Source of the DNA: Lagopus muta
Lineage: Eukaryota; Chordata; Aves; Galliformes; Phasianidae
Reading direction: 5' to 3'
Length of the DNA stretch: 64,000 nucleotides
NCBI RefSeq assembly: GCF_023343835.1
Contig: NC_064447.1
Span: 9,072,501 to 9,136,500 of the forward strand
In this document: piece after piece, positions 1-11,729 of the stretch
Numbering within the stretch: the stretch's first letter is position 1
How the letters are laid out: every line of letters begins with the position of its first letter
Notes under the pieces: model-generated
What the model saw: only the letters and a program-made list of their open reading frames with translations
Told to the model about the DNA's origin: nothing
Databases searched by the model: none
Made by a program: the position numbers and the translations under genes

Positions 1-3000
1 CTGCCTGCGTAGGCCTTCATTACGAAGAGGAGGATGGTATCACAGCTCCGCCACCCTCCCCAGCTGCAGGGGGACATTGCCACCTCTCATGGCCCTGTGA
101 CAGCCTGCATTTGCTGGGGAAGCCCTGAAGCAGAGAAGGGTTCCTTACAGCTCCTGCCCTATCTAGGTCAGGCCAGCCAGATACTGCAACCGCCAAGGTT
201 AGAAGTGACAAACGAGCCTAATGTGCAATTAGCCAGCATTTATTTACTCCCCTGCAAGCTCCATTCAAGGTCAACAGAGCCAGTATCTGCAAATGAAAAA
301 AAAACAACCAAGATGAAATTTATAGACTGCAGACACGGCTGCATGTGCTGAGCAAACCAACCCAGCGAGCACCAACACCTGTCGCCCCACACCAGGAGGG
401 CTCCCAGCCATAACCTGTCTGCAGGCTGCTGCTCCACCGAGCCCCAGAAAACCCATCTGCTCCTTTTCAGATCCACTTCTGTGCAACACCAGGTGATGCT
501 GCTTACACCAGTACCTGTGACAGGGCACATCTCCAGAAAGGCACTGGGAGCAAACAGCTGATGTGCGGGGGTAGGAGGTGCAGATGGGCAGAAAGGTGGG
601 GAAGCATGCAGGAAAAGCAATGGTAGAGTCCTGCACATTCCTCCCTCCTTCTCAGGCCTAGAGTTTGGGTCCTGCAGGCACCATTGCAGCACAGTAGTTC
701 TCACTACTGGCAGCAAGAAAAGTCGCACAGATCCGACGTAGCACAGCAGATCTGCCACTGGCACAGGAGCTGGGCTGGTCCCTGCCAAGCACCACATGCT
801 GGGGAAACCACAGTTGCCAGGGCATGTTCCTCAAAGCAGCTGCACAAAGCAAAGTGTTCTCCTTTTCGGGAAACCCCCAGACTGCCACTGGAACTCAAGC
901 ACCGTGCAAACTGCACTGTGAGCACTGGGGAGCTCATATCACAAGCCCCCCAACAAGCCCCCAAGTCCTTCCATACAGCTGCAGCACTCGGACAGCAAAG
1001 CAGAACAGGACAGCAGAAGCATCCCAACCCAACACAGGCGCTACGAAGCACTGCCCATGGCACAACAGCCAAGCTGCCTCCAGCTCCTACAGGAGCTACA
1101 TCCTTAGAGATGGAGTAGCAGGGTTGAGAGCAAAGCAGGTACCCAAGCAAAGCACCCCATCTCCTACCCGCCTCCGAGCCATGGCCAGGACCCAGACCCG
1201 CAGCTCTGAGGACGGCTCAGTCTCCGCTCTGCATCTGGCACCTCTGGATCTGCTCCGCACAGCTCCCTGCCCCACATCCTCCACAGCTCCACCCAAACCC
1301 GCTCCCACCCTGGGAGCCAGCACTGGCCCAGAGCAGAACATTGCAGCTCCAGAGAGGGTGCTGGCAGGGGCTCAGTTTTTCCCTTCCACTCTGGATGCAG
1401 TGCCTCTACACACAGAGCTCTGGTGTCACCAGAGTGGACCTAGAGGCTTTCCCATGCCACCAGCACAGCTTGGTCACCTCTGGGCTTGCTTTGCTGGTGC
1501 AGATGCATGAGCAGAAGAAGGCATTCTACCCAAGACTACCATAGCACAAACTTCCACGCACTCACCAGGATGTGCCATAGCCACACAAAGGGGCTGCTCT
1601 TGGTCACCAGCACTGTGGGCACCCCATGAGCTGTCACAGCCACAGGATACAAAGTGTCCCACACACAGCCCCATTTCAGCCCACTCCAAGGTTTTGCTGT
1701 GCCATGGGATCAGAACTGTGGCACCCAACTATTCTGCCCACCACCAGAAGCAGGCTGCAGTGCTGCATCCCTGGCAGAACAGGACACCGTGGGAACACCT
1801 CCTGCTCCTTATAGAGCTAGCTTTGGCCAGAAACAGTTACACTGAACAGCAAAGCCTTGTTTGCTCCCATTGCCATCCTGTTGCAGCTTCAGATGTGCAT
1901 GGAGAAGTGTTACTTGTCCAAGGACAGCAGTCAAAACAGTGTGAAGAGGAGAGACTGCAGCAGTGCTCAGTTCCAGCTGTGCTCATGCACCAGAGCAACA
2001 TAACCCATCCTGCAGCATGCCCTTGGTTGGCATTTTACTGGGGAAAGTCATTCTTGGCTGGGCAAAAAGAGCAGGTCCTGGGGCATGCTCAGGCACTGGT
2101 GTCATTGCAGCAGGAACAATCTGGGCCTGTTTGCTCCCCAACAGCCCCAGCCCCATAGGACACCCCATCCTATGCTCCACAGCAGTAATGCCACAGCTCC
2201 ATCCTTCTTCCACCAGCTGGAAATAGGAGAGGGAAAGTCTCCCCTATTCCCTTTGGCCTTCAAGAAGCCCCTGCTCATTTCAAAGCCACAGCAGGCCACC
2301 TCGGATCTGCTATCGCTCTTTCCCCAGCATCCGAATTCCAGCGGGGAGCTGCAATGCTTTCCAACAGGAGAGCGCCGCCCGCCTTGCTGCCCAGCAGGAT
2401 CAAAGCACGGAGCCTCCTCGGGTGGTTTTGAAATCGCATTCAAGACAAACATCAACTTTCACAGAGCTGGCTCAGATTATCCAAACAGGCAAAATCAGCA
2501 TGGGAACCTATGAATCTAAGCACGGGGCGGGGAATTGAAGGCTTTATCGGAGACACCCGAGCTGCTCACGGTGTCCTGAAAGGTTCTGCCCTGGAGAACA
2601 CCGTATCCATGCCTGTAGGTGGAACTCAGAACCCATACACACACCCCAAAAGAGTGCTGGAACCGAAGGCCGCACAAGGCACAACCCTGCTGTGCAACAG
2701 TGCATCACTGGCAGAGATGCCAGGTGCCTGCACTCAAGCCTTGGACCCAATACACCATGGTGCCATGCAGTGGCTGCCCCAGACTCACTGCTTGTTCTCT
2801 GTGCTGAACTATTTAACAAACATTTGGTTTTATAAACAGAAATGGACACGGCCTGAAGCGTGCAGCTCTTCCTGCAGAACTGGGACCCGTCTTACTTGGA
2901 TCCCCTCCAGTTCTGTCCGTGCCCTACAGCAGATACTAAACCCTACAAAGCCCTATCACCTTTCAGCCACTCAAACCGCTGAACATCTGCAGGGCTCTAT

Positions 3001-3461
3001 CTGTAGATTTTGAGGCATCTTTGCCCAGTCCAGGCTGCAGCAGCTTGCCTAAAGTGGCCGAAAAAAGCACCGAGCAGAGCCGGAAATAAAGCCCGGGTCT
3101 CCCGATTCCTTTTCGCCGTAGATTGCATAACACAGCAGTGCCCTGCCCATGCCAAAACACCTTCAGCTCTCCCACCTCGCTCTCCTGGCTGCCGCGATTA
3201 CAACATCCTCCTGCAGCAGGGACACGGCCGTTCTCGTGGGAACGAGGTGTTCTGGGCTGCAAGAACTCCAAACAGGCCGAGACCTGCGTTGGGTCACCCA
3301 CCCTACCGGGCACCCCCGGCACCGCACTGGGACGGGATGCTCCGATGGGATCCGGGGTGATGCCCGCACGGCGGCTGGGGAGCTCAGCCTCGGGGGATGG
3401 GGGGGGATCCCCGCACTCCTCCCACCCCTCCTCCCCCCTTCCCACTCCCGCAGCCCCGGAC
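1..3461 (-). other. NHERF2: NHERF2 intron 1 (partial)
   Basis: This stretch lies downstream of the NHERF2 exon 1 donor on the minus strand, and the rest of the gene must lie beyond position 1. I looked for the continuation of PDZ1 (a segment resembling VVQRIKA...LLVVD in mammals) and found none here in any minus-strand frame. The reading frames of 60-185 codons in this stretch have no recognisable domain and look like chance frames in GC-rich intron. No CR1 tail or RNA gene was recognised. Confidence 0.7.
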
Positions 3462-3671
3462 CTGGTGGTGCGTTTCCTGCTCCACGTTGAGCCCGTTCAC
3501 CTCCACGACTCGGTCCCCAGCGCGCAGCCCCGCCGCTTCGGCGGGTGAACCGGGCTCCACTTTGCGGATGAACTGCCCGCTCTTGCCCTTCTCGCCGTGC
3601 AGGTGGAAGCCGTAGCCGTTCTCCCCTTTCAGCATATGGCACAGCCGCGGTTTCAGCTGGTCCTTAGCCAT
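3462..3671 (-). CDS. NHERF2: NHERF2 (SLC9A3R2) first coding exon, first PDZ domain
   Basis: NHERF2 is a cytoplasmic scaffold with two PDZ domains and a C-terminal ezrin-binding tail. It tethers NHE3, CFTR and several receptors to the cortical cytoskeleton. The exon gives 70 residues from the ATG at 3671 to Q70. PDZ1 starts near residue 7 ([11 protein letters not shown]). The carboxylate-binding loop GYGF is at residues 19-22, followed by HLHGEKG, then [16 protein letters not shown] and the end of the exon ETHHQ. The start was chosen because the family begins only a few residues before the PRLC motif; the frame is open further upstream but that is GC-rich leader. Paralogue NHERF1 is the alternative. 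The [15 protein letters not shown] wording and the NPW-ZNF598-SYNGR3 neighbourhood favour NHERF2. The donor after codon 70 is CAG|GTCCGG, a weak match to consensus. Only exon 1 is in the window. Confidence 0.93.
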
Positions 3672-4160
3672 GGCCGGGGCGAGCGGAGGAGCGCGGCGGA
3701 ACGGAGCGAAGCGGAACGGGGGCGGGCGGCCGCGGGGCCCTTTTATGCGCGGCGCGGGGCGGGCGCGGGGCGGCGGGGCGCGGAGGGGCGGGCCCGGGCC
3801 GGGGCCGCGGTCGGGGCCGGCGTTGGGGTCGGGGCGCTGCGCAGCGCGGCCATACTGCGCGCTGCCCGGGAGCGCGGAGAGTGGGGAGGGGATGGGGACG
3901 GGGATGGGGATGGAAGGGGCGGAGCTGGGGATGGGGACGGGGCGGGCGGAGCCGGGAACGGGGCGGACGGATCCGGTGGTGTCCCGGGGGCGGGTGGTGA
4001 GGGGATGCCCGCGGAGCGGGGGTGTCGGGGATCGGGGCCGTCCGGGGCTGCTCAGAGCGGAGTCGATCGGGACCGTGCGGGGAGCGCAGAGCGGGGCCTC
4101 CCTGGGCTCTGCTTTGGCTGCCGCGGCTCCCGCGGGGCCGCTCGGAGACCCCCGAGCTGG
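3480..4160. promoter_or_regulatory. CpG island over NHERF2 exon 1 and promoter
   Basis: The sequence is very rich in C+G with dense CpG (for example repeated gcggcg, gcgcgg, cgcgg), in contrast to flanks where CpG is scarce. It covers exon 1, the TATA-like box and about 450 bases upstream. It includes a run of G-tracts at 3880-3970. Confidence 0.85.
3740..3746 (-). promoter_or_regulatory. TATA-like box of NHERF2
   Basis: The minus strand reads GCGCATAAAAGGGCC here, about 70 bases before the NHERF2 start codon. A TATA box at this place would put the transcription start near 3713 and leave a 5'UTR of about 40 bases. It sits inside a CpG island, which is not typical of TATA promoters. Confidence 0.5.
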
Positions 4161-7100
4161 AGGGAGCAGGAACTCCCAGAAGGTACCGCAGCAGTGCCAG
4201 AGCCAGGCCCTAGCCCTAACCCATTCTCCCCAGGGATGGGGACGCATGGAACGCAGAGCAGAGCAGCACAGCTCTCCAGGAGGAGAACGGGAGGGAATGG
4301 GGACCCCTCGCTCCCAGAGAGTTGCTGAGATGTGATGGGTTCAGAGAGGGGAGGCTGCAGCCCAGCCTGGAGATGGAGAGCCCTTTGGGGATGTCTGCTG
4401 GTCCACCCAGCCGGGCACCGGCAGAACTGCTGGCCTGACAAGCTCCGGATGTTCCTGGGAAAGAGTTCTGAGATGGCACACAGCTATTTCACCAAGGACC
4501 GCCATGGGCTCAGCTGCCCCAATGCCCTCCCCACATCCCGCTTGTCTCTGTGTCTGCAGGGCACTGAGGTTCCCCCAGCCCTTTCCCCACCTTGGTCCAT
4601 GTGTAGCCTCGGACAAAAACTTAGTGTCCCCCAATGCCAGGCTGCAGGGAAGGGCTCACCAGCTCCAGCCTCCAGCAGCAGAGCTGTGCTGCACTCATTG
4701 CCCGGCTGAACTGCCCTTGGCTCACTGTCATCAGCTGTGCTGAAACACAGAGATCCCCATCTTCACCCCTTTGCATCTCTGATTTCATTTCCTTGAGAGC
4801 TTTTACAGGAGGAAATAACCCAGATCTGTTGTCACAGCACTGGTGCTGTGGGTCTTGTTCCAATGTCAAGGGGCTTGTTCCAATGCCCCAATGCCCAGAT
4901 TTTTATAGAGGAAGGAGAGGAGAGGGCTTCTACTGAAGTTCTGCATTAAGTCACTTTTCAATGGGATGTTCGAACCAAAAAGAATTAAAAGAAAGCATTA
5001 TTTTTCTCTTTCCACCCACGTTTCCTGCAGGCAGTGTGGATGTTCGGGTGCTGCACACCAGCAGAGGCTGTGCTGGACACAACGAAGAGGTCGCAGTGCA
5101 TTGGGTGCCAGCTCAGCTCCGTTGGGTTTGTCCCTGCAGCACTGCTGCTGCTGCAGGCAAGTGGAGAATCCAGAGAGCATTTTATCTGCTGTACAACATA
5201 ACTGCTCCCTTGAGCCTCTTTGTGGAGTCCTGAAGCTTTTTTAATCAGTTTAGAGGAGTGCGAATAATTGATTTTTCCGCTCTCTGGCCAAACCAAAAAA
5301 AAAAAGAAAAGAAACACTGGAGAGAGGGAGGGAGGAGAAGGAATTGTTTCAAGTTTATCTGAACCAAAAGAAGTTTTTATTCAGTGCAATAAAAACAGAA
5401 GGGAGAAAATCTTTTGGGTGGTCGGGTGGAACGTTTTAACCCTTTTGAATATTGTTTCTAGGAAGGGTTGGTATCTTAAAAAGTAAAAAGGGGGGGGAGA
5501 AATACTGTTTCAACGAGGTAAAAATGAAATGTTTGAATGGTTCCCAAGTGCTTATTTGTTTGAGCGTAAACGCTTTCTCAACTGCGACCTAAATTTGTTG
5601 ACTTTTTTTCAGGCTTATACCCAAAAAGCATCAAAAAAAAACCAAAAAGAAATTAATTGTATTAAGTGTAGAGAAGTGAAGTGGGGTCTGTCCTGGCACT
5701 GAGTGCATCAGGTGTGAGAAGATGCAGCCCAGCCTTTTGCAAAGCTGAAGGCAGAGCTGACAAAGGGCAGCAGGACCCCAGGAGCTCAGATATTCAGCAG
5801 CTATTGCACAGATTAATTCTTATTCCATTTAAATTTTGGTGTGTTCTGACTCATCCCAATATCCGGATCCTAATTGCGTTCCCCTGGAGGCTGGGGAAAT
5901 TTATGGGACCTTTGTGCTGGGAGGGCTGGGAGCTCTTTCCATTTGACATCTGCTTGCAGCCCACTCGCTGCGTGCTGCAGTTACACGGAACTACACCTGT
6001 GTACAGCTCTGTTTGCTTTCGGTCTGCCGCTGTTGTGCAACCCATGTGAAACACACACACCACAACGAGAGGTTGCAGCAGGGCAGCAATGTGGGCAGAC
6101 CGGCGTGGGAGGAGCAGGACAGTCTCATAGCTCAGAGGTCTGCCTACATCCAGCACATCTGTGCTCTGCAGCCCTGCCTTTGAGGCTGTTGGAAGGGCAG
6201 CGGGGTGAGAGGTGGAGGGTGGTGTCCCAATGCTGATAATGGGCTGCAATTTCAATGCAGTTCAGCTTTTGCACACCTTTGGTCCTGCTGCTGCAGGTGG
6301 GAGGAGGGTGATGAAGGCTCCCAGTGCTTCCCTCCGCAAGCAGCACACATCAGAACCAGTTTGCACCTCTGGTGTTGGAACTGGCAGCTGCTGCCGGGGC
6401 GATGCTCTTCCTCTTCCTCCCCTCCTCTGGCTGGTGTCGGCAACAGTGTTCACTCATCCTCCTCAGGCAGTTGTGGATAACCCATTGTCACTGCTATAAT
6501 TATCCCAGGCCGTTAATAAGCGCAGTCCCAGTGAAGCATTTGTGCTGCAGGAGGGACAGGAAGGCTCCTGAAATGCATCGTCTCGTTTTCATAAGGTTTC
6601 TGTGTGTGGCACTATTGAGTTGTAAACAAGTGAGGTTGATAGGGATAGAAGGAGGATTAATCAGCAGGAGGATTAATAACATGCTTTGTGAGTTGTGAAA
6701 GTCCAGACAACTCAGTGATGCTCCCAGGAGCTGGGAGATGCCTCTTTCACAAGCTGGCAGATGGGAATCTGCCCAGGTCCTTTGGGATTTGCAAGCAGAG
6801 AACAGTGCTATCAGTGCTGTGCCAGAGAGGGACTGACTGCACTTGGTGTTGTGCAGAAAAGTAACTGGTGTCAGTCCAGCCCCATCTGTCCCTATCCAAG
6901 GAGTACCTGGATATCTGCAAGGTAAGGCAGAATATACTCAAATACAGTTCCAAGGAAGGCATCCTGCACTCTCCCCATATGTTACGTTGTCCATATCATT
7001 CCAGCACACTATAATCAGGGAAAACGGCACTAAAAGGGCTGTGAATTCAGTTGGTGCCCTCAGGTGGTACAGCAAGCCATAGCAGGAAGGGCCCTAGGCA

Positions 7101-7360
7101 TACAGCAGTGCCAGGGTTCAGTGAGCCCATTGGGATGCCCGGTGCCTTTCTGAGCCTTGATGCAGATGCTTGCAATTACCACCCTGCTCAGCTTGGCACA
7201 GCACCAAGAACAACAGGCTCTGCTACTAAGCAATTAGCCCTGTTCATTTTATTAAATAGCCATTCCATGCTAATTGCTTGCTTTGCTTCAAGCTCAGTAA
7301 ATCAGAGCTAGATGTGGACAAAAGGGAGAGCAGCACCAGACCCTGCAGTTGGCTCCATCC

Positions 7361-7490
7361 CTGGAGCACCCGTCCCTAGGAGTACCCATCTCTGTAGCTT
7401 CCACCCTATGGACACACACCCTGTGAGCACCCACCCCTGAATGCACCCATCCCCAGAGCACCCACCCCAGGCGAGTCTGGCAGCTGAGCA
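7361..7490 (+). repeat. Degenerate ~20-bp minisatellite
   Basis: Phrases such as gagcacccgtccct, gagtacccatctct, gagcacccacccct and gagcacccacccc recur about every 20 bases. The units are diverged and no two are identical. The gagcaccc core resembles the gagcatcc core of the repeats near NPW and SYNGR3. Confidence 0.55.
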
Positions 7491-7713
7491 GCACAGGTGA
7501 CCACGTCCACGGAAATATCAACAGCGTAGAGGGGAACTCCCAGGGCAGGAATGTGCCTGCAAGGTCGTTACCAGACCTGGAAGAGAAATTCAGTGTTAAT
7601 CCACATTTCACTCAACTGTAGCTGCTTCCTCCTTGCATCTCAAGCCATAGGAGCTGCATTGGATCCAGAGCCTGGGTTAGATATGTGGAAAAGTAACAGA
7701 AGCAGTCTGAGCT

Positions 7714-7725
7714 GGGGGGGGGGGG
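7714..7725 (+). repeat. Poly-G run
   Basis: Twelve consecutive G residues follow gct and precede tgtctt. This is a simple mononucleotide repeat and a probable site of length variation and sequencing error. Confidence 0.9.
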
Positions 7726-10056
7726 TGTCTTGGGATCAGCCCTGCTCCTTGCAGCTGGGGTGCTCATCCAGACACAGGATGCTGAGAGCATGGAAGCTCC
7801 ATGCTGGTGGTTCAGCCTGGATTTAATCTCAGTGGGTTAACCCCACAGGCTCAGCTGAGGGAGGTCTCTGCTCATGTCTCTGAGCAGCTCTATCCTTATC
7901 AGCACTCTGGACAACTTTGGAATAGGCTAAAGCACAGAAAGCACAGAGATAGCGTTATCTCCCTGCTCTGTACATCTCCTACTCCTTATCTCTGGCCTTT
8001 CAATTTCCCAAAGCAGCATAAGCGTGATGGTGTGGACAGGCCACAGGCCAGCCCCACAGCTGCTGCAGACCAATGGGGCAGGGGCTGTAGGACCCAGCAT
8101 AGCCTGGCACCACAGGGACATCCACCACCAATGGGACTACCAGCCCTGCCCAGGGATCTCCACCCCCTCCATCACCACACCATAGCAAGGCTCAACTCAG
8201 CAGGGCGAGGAGCAGATCTAAGAAGGGAGGAAATTCCTTGGGGAGTTTTCTTCCTCCAGAGCACACGGGGCCCTGTGGCCATTGTGTGTGCGTGGAGACC
8301 ACGGCGGTTCCTCCTGGGCCGCCTGTTCCTGCCAAGCCTGGGCCCTGCTGTGCCCGCTGCCCTGCTGGATGCTGCTGGGCTCCTGGGAGAGGCCAGGAAC
8401 CGGGAAGGAAGCGGAGCCGCCCCAGACTTGGACTGGGTGGGGTGGGATGTCTTCCTGCCCGCTGCAGCCCCCAGGGTTCGCCTGCTGCAGGGCTGGAACA
8501 CAACGCACCCGCTGGCATGGAGGGGTGGGTGGCAGCATCACTGTGTCCACTGGAGCCAGGCTGGGCATGCAGAGCCCCACATGGCACGCAAGGAGCCCCA
8601 GAACAGCCCCATCCCTGTGGGACCTACGGGATGGGCCTCGCCATAGCAAACGGCCTCATGTTTCTGGAAGGGACTCTGCAGAGAGCAGACACTGTGCTCT
8701 GCACGGGAACTGTGGTATGGGGACATGGTGTCAGGATAAAGACCTATTCCTCCTGCCTCCTTCCTGCTCTCCCTCATCTCACAGCACCCCATGGCCACAA
8801 GATGGCATGGCAAAGCCATCGCCTGCCACTGCACTCCCCTAGCACCTCCTGCTCACAGCCTCCCCACAACCCCTGAGGCTACAATTCATTTCAGAGTCTC
8901 CATAGGACAGCTTTAGGGTTCCACATCTCATCCACAGCCCATATGGCTGCAGGCAGGAGAGAGGCAGAGCTCTCCTGAGGCTGCTCATAAAGGAGAGATT
9001 GCTTCAGTGCCGGTGGGAGAGGAGTAATTAAACACCTTGGGAAGGCTTCTTCCCATTGGCTGGGATTGCTGACCCCGAGGGAAGGCCCAGACCTCTTCAG
9101 AGCACAGAGGAAATCACTTTGTGGCCCCAGGTGAGAAATAATCAGCCCATGCTTCACAGCTGCAGGAGGAATGATTTTATGAGGTGAGTAGTGGAAGGCT
9201 GGAGTCAAAGAGAGACAAGACAAAGAGTCTCACAGGGATTGCCCCAGTATTGGAGCATTGCAGTGCATTTTTGCTGCACGATGCAGCCACATTTCCCACC
9301 CCAGCGCCCTTCATCGCCCTCTCTGCATCCCCTGTGCAACACTGACCTTTGCATTTCTCACCTCCTGTTGTCACTCACTTCCATCAAGAGCAGAAATTTG
9401 CCTCTTTGGCTGCTCCAGTGCCTGATGGGCAGTGCAGCAGACACAGCCTTGTTCGAGTGCCCTAATGGCAATCTCACATCATTTGTGCCATCCATGTACC
9501 ATCCTGTTATAGTGATGAACAGAAACTTGAACGCTCTGGGAAGATTGAGAGGGGACTCAGTGGGGATTCCAGCACAAGGAGCCATCCTCAGTCCTGGCTC
9601 AATCTCTGACACCTGAACTGACACCCAGCCTGGCAGCAACTCCCTCACGGGCACTGAAAGTAATTCACCACAACACTGCAGAAAAAAAAAACCAAAAAAC
9701 TGTATCGAGAAGTTAAATCATGTCAGAAAAATCTGGGAGTGACCAGAATGCTGCAGCGCCTGCCCTGGCTGAGCCACACCAACCTATGCTAAAAGGATAA
9801 GAAGATTGCACAATGACACACGTTTCCTTTGATTGAGTCTCAGTTTAATGAGGGCAAGATCCTAGGAAGCAAACAGAACGTGTTTGTGTCATATTGCAAA
9901 CAAGCAAGTACAGAAATCTAAAAAAAAAATAAACAAAATAAATATCTTCCCTGTTGGTTTCTCCCCAAGTTCATAGCACTAAATTGACCTGAAAACAAGA
10001 TGAATTTACCACTGCACTTGGACAGTGGGTGAGAAAAAAATCTGATATGTATATTA

Positions 10057-10062
10057 TTTATT
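10057..10062 (-). terminator. Candidate poly(A) signal of NPW
   Basis: The minus strand reads CTAAATAAATAAT here, containing AATAAA. It lies 140 bases beyond the proposed NPW stop, a normal distance for a short 3'UTR. Confidence 0.5.
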
Positions 10063-10201
10063 TAGTTTTGAATGCAATTGTCTGTATGCTTTCAGAGGTC
10101 AGAGCAGCCGGAGAAGCGCCGATGGAACTCAGCAGCCACTGAAAAGTCCCCACCGTGGGCAGCTGGCACTGCTCAGCTCCTGGAGCTTCCCTGCCCGGCC
10201 T

Positions 10202-10237
10202 TCAGCGCAGCACAGCGATGTCTTCAATCGGGCGAGG
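10202..10237 (-). CDS. NPW: NPW exon 2, candidate
   Basis: The minus strand has a strong acceptor, TTTTCTCCTTGCAG, ending at 10238. The phase carried from exon 1 then gives 11 codons ([11 protein letters not shown]) and TGA. An AATAAA on the same strand lies 140 bases beyond the stop. Mammalian NPW exon 2 encodes a longer tail (about 28 residues, from memory) that this does not resemble, so the assignment rests on signals, not on similarity. Confidence 0.5.
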   Translation of the reverse strand, partial: PRPIEDIAVLR

Positions 10238-11650
10238 CTGCAAGGAGAAAAGGGACCCTGTGTTACATTATGATTATTATATACCACCACGCTTCGTGCT
10301 CCCTGCTGTGGGCTCAGAGCTCACCTACCATCACTGCAGACCCTTTCTGCCCCACTGTGTACGCAGACTGAGCTCTGCAGCTGCAAGCAACCCTATAAAC
10401 ACCCCAGTCCTGGGCTCAGCCCTGCCCGCAAGGCTCCAGAGGAGATTTTACCGTGAAATCAGAGCACTGCATCCTACACACGGGTCTGAGCCACAAATGT
10501 GGTGCCCAGCACCACTCTGCCTCTGCTTCCAGCCAGGAGTCACCAGGGCAGCACAGGCGTAGCACAGCCAATACGCCTGGACTTTCCCAAAAAGGCACAA
10601 TTCCTAGATTTCCACCAAAAAAAAGGAAGGGGGAAGGGGATGTGGCTACGTGTTTTGGGGCTGATCCAACATGTTGAAGCATCCCTGGATTTCAGTTGGA
10701 TGTTGGATCCTTGCTGACGTAAGAGGAAAGAGGTTTAATGTTTGGAAACAGCCCTCAAACAGTCCCACACAGTTGAGCAAAGCAGAGAGGGCAGGGAGAG
10801 GGAATCTGGGAGGGGCAATGCTGGGAGCTCCTCAGCCCCACAAACACCCCTGTGTTGCACTGACAGCTCGGGGTGCAGGCATGTCATCCCCCAGGCAGGG
10901 GCACAGAAATCACTCAGCCCTTTTTTTCACCCTATAATCCAAGCATAGCCTCTCTGAACAGATCTGACCATTCCAGCTCACTACGCTGGGACCTCGTGGT
11001 CCAAGTGTCAAAATGCAGCACAGACTTCTGCAAACTTACACGATCGCACCCACCCGATGAGGAGGATGCAACCCCCCCCCCCCCCCATCAGGAGCCCGGC
11101 TGTCCCGCGGGGTCCCTTCACTCCGTACCGCCCGGTGCCGGGATGCTGAAGGCAGCGAGACGCTCCTCGCACCCAGCGATGCCAAATCTCCTGAACACCG
11201 ACCCCGCGCCCCAAGCCCCACGCCGGCACCCCGGTGGCCGCTCTGCCCGTCGGTTCCCGGCTTTACCTGAGCTCCGCGGGCGGAGGGCGGCGGCCGGGCG
11301 GGTGCGGGACGCGGCCCCCCCCAGCCCCAGCCCCGGCGGAGCAGGCGCTGCAGGAGGCGGCCGGGGCCGGGCGGCGGTGGCGGAGGGTCCCCCGCGAGGC
11401 TCCCCGGGGGCTGCGGGGCTGCGGCGGACGCGGTGCCCCCAGGGCGGTGCGGAGGTTCTGCCGGCAGCTCCCGGCGCCAGAGATACGGGGAGCGGCGGAC
11501 ACCCATCAGCAGCCCCGAGGCGCGTCCCACCGTGTGGTACCGCGGGCTGGCGACGTGCTTGTACCAAGCTCCCGCCGGTGCAGCCGGCAGCATCAGCCCC
11601 AACAGCACCAGAGCCCCCCAAGCGCCCCCCGACAGCTGCCCCCTCGCCAT
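10202..11650 (-). CDS. NPW: NPW, neuropeptide W precursor (two exons)
   Basis: NPW is a secreted neuropeptide precursor whose products activate the G-protein-coupled receptors NPBWR1/2; it is linked to feeding, stress and pituitary hormone control. Exon 1 (11650 down to 11267) encodes 128 residues. Residues 1-28 are a signal peptide (core [16 protein letters not shown]). The mature peptide begins at W29 with [16 protein letters not shown] first RR at 52-53 ends an NPW-23-like form; SPYLW (54-58) and a second RR (59-60) end an NPW-30-like form. Residues 61-128 are Pro/Gly/Ala-rich and diverged. Exon 1 ends in CAG|GTAAAG in phase 0. The proposed exon 2 (10237-10202) adds [11 protein letters not shown] and a stop, giving 139 residues. 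The start is set by the context gccATGGcg and the hydrophobic leader. Exon 1 is secure; exon 2 is inferred. Confidence 0.9.
10238..11266 (-). other. NPW: NPW intron 1
   Basis: The intron is about 1.0 kb with donor GTAAAG and acceptor TTGCAG. It holds a run of 15 C residues (11072-11086). Nothing else was recognised. Confidence 0.5.
11072..11086 (+). repeat. Poly-C run
   Basis: Fifteen consecutive C residues sit inside the NPW intron. On the NPW sense strand this is a G run. Confidence 0.9.
11267..11650 (-). CDS. NPW: NPW exon 1
   Basis: This exon holds the signal peptide and the whole mature peptide region of neuropeptide W. It runs from the ATG at 11650 to the donor CAG|GTAAAG, 384 bases in phase 0. 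Identity to mammalian NPW is almost complete across the first 30 residues of the mature peptide and low afterwards. Confidence 0.95.
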
Positions 11651-11723
11651 GGCTGAGGGCAAGAGGCGTCTCGGCGGCCCCGGGCGCCCCAGAGAAGGCA
11701 GCCCCGCGCCCGCGCCCCGCCGG

Positions 11724-11729
11724 TTTATA
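11724..11729 (-). promoter_or_regulatory. TATA box of NPW
   Basis: The minus strand reads CCAGTATAAACCGG, a good TATAAA, 74-79 bases before the NPW start codon. This predicts transcription starting near 11698 and a 5'UTR of about 48 bases. Confidence 0.65.

Larger units (their letters stand above)
4161..10040. other. Intergenic region between NHERF2 and NPW
   Basis: No gene was recognised. The open frames, including ones of over 200 codons near 7.8-8.9 kb, have no domain and overlap one another on both strands. The stretch contains an A-rich/purine-rich run near 5290-5340, a 12-base G run at 7714-7725 and a degenerate ~20-bp repeat at 7361-7490. Confidence 0.6.

Noticed and set aside
3597-4335. 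Plus-strand frames of 221 and 243 codons
   Set aside because: They are Gly/Arg/Ala-rich frames antisense to NHERF2 in a CpG island, without a domain.
7801-8876. Overlapping plus-strand frames of 281 and 212 codons
   Set aside because: Two different frames and the opposite strand are all open here. No motif, splice context or family resemblance was seen.
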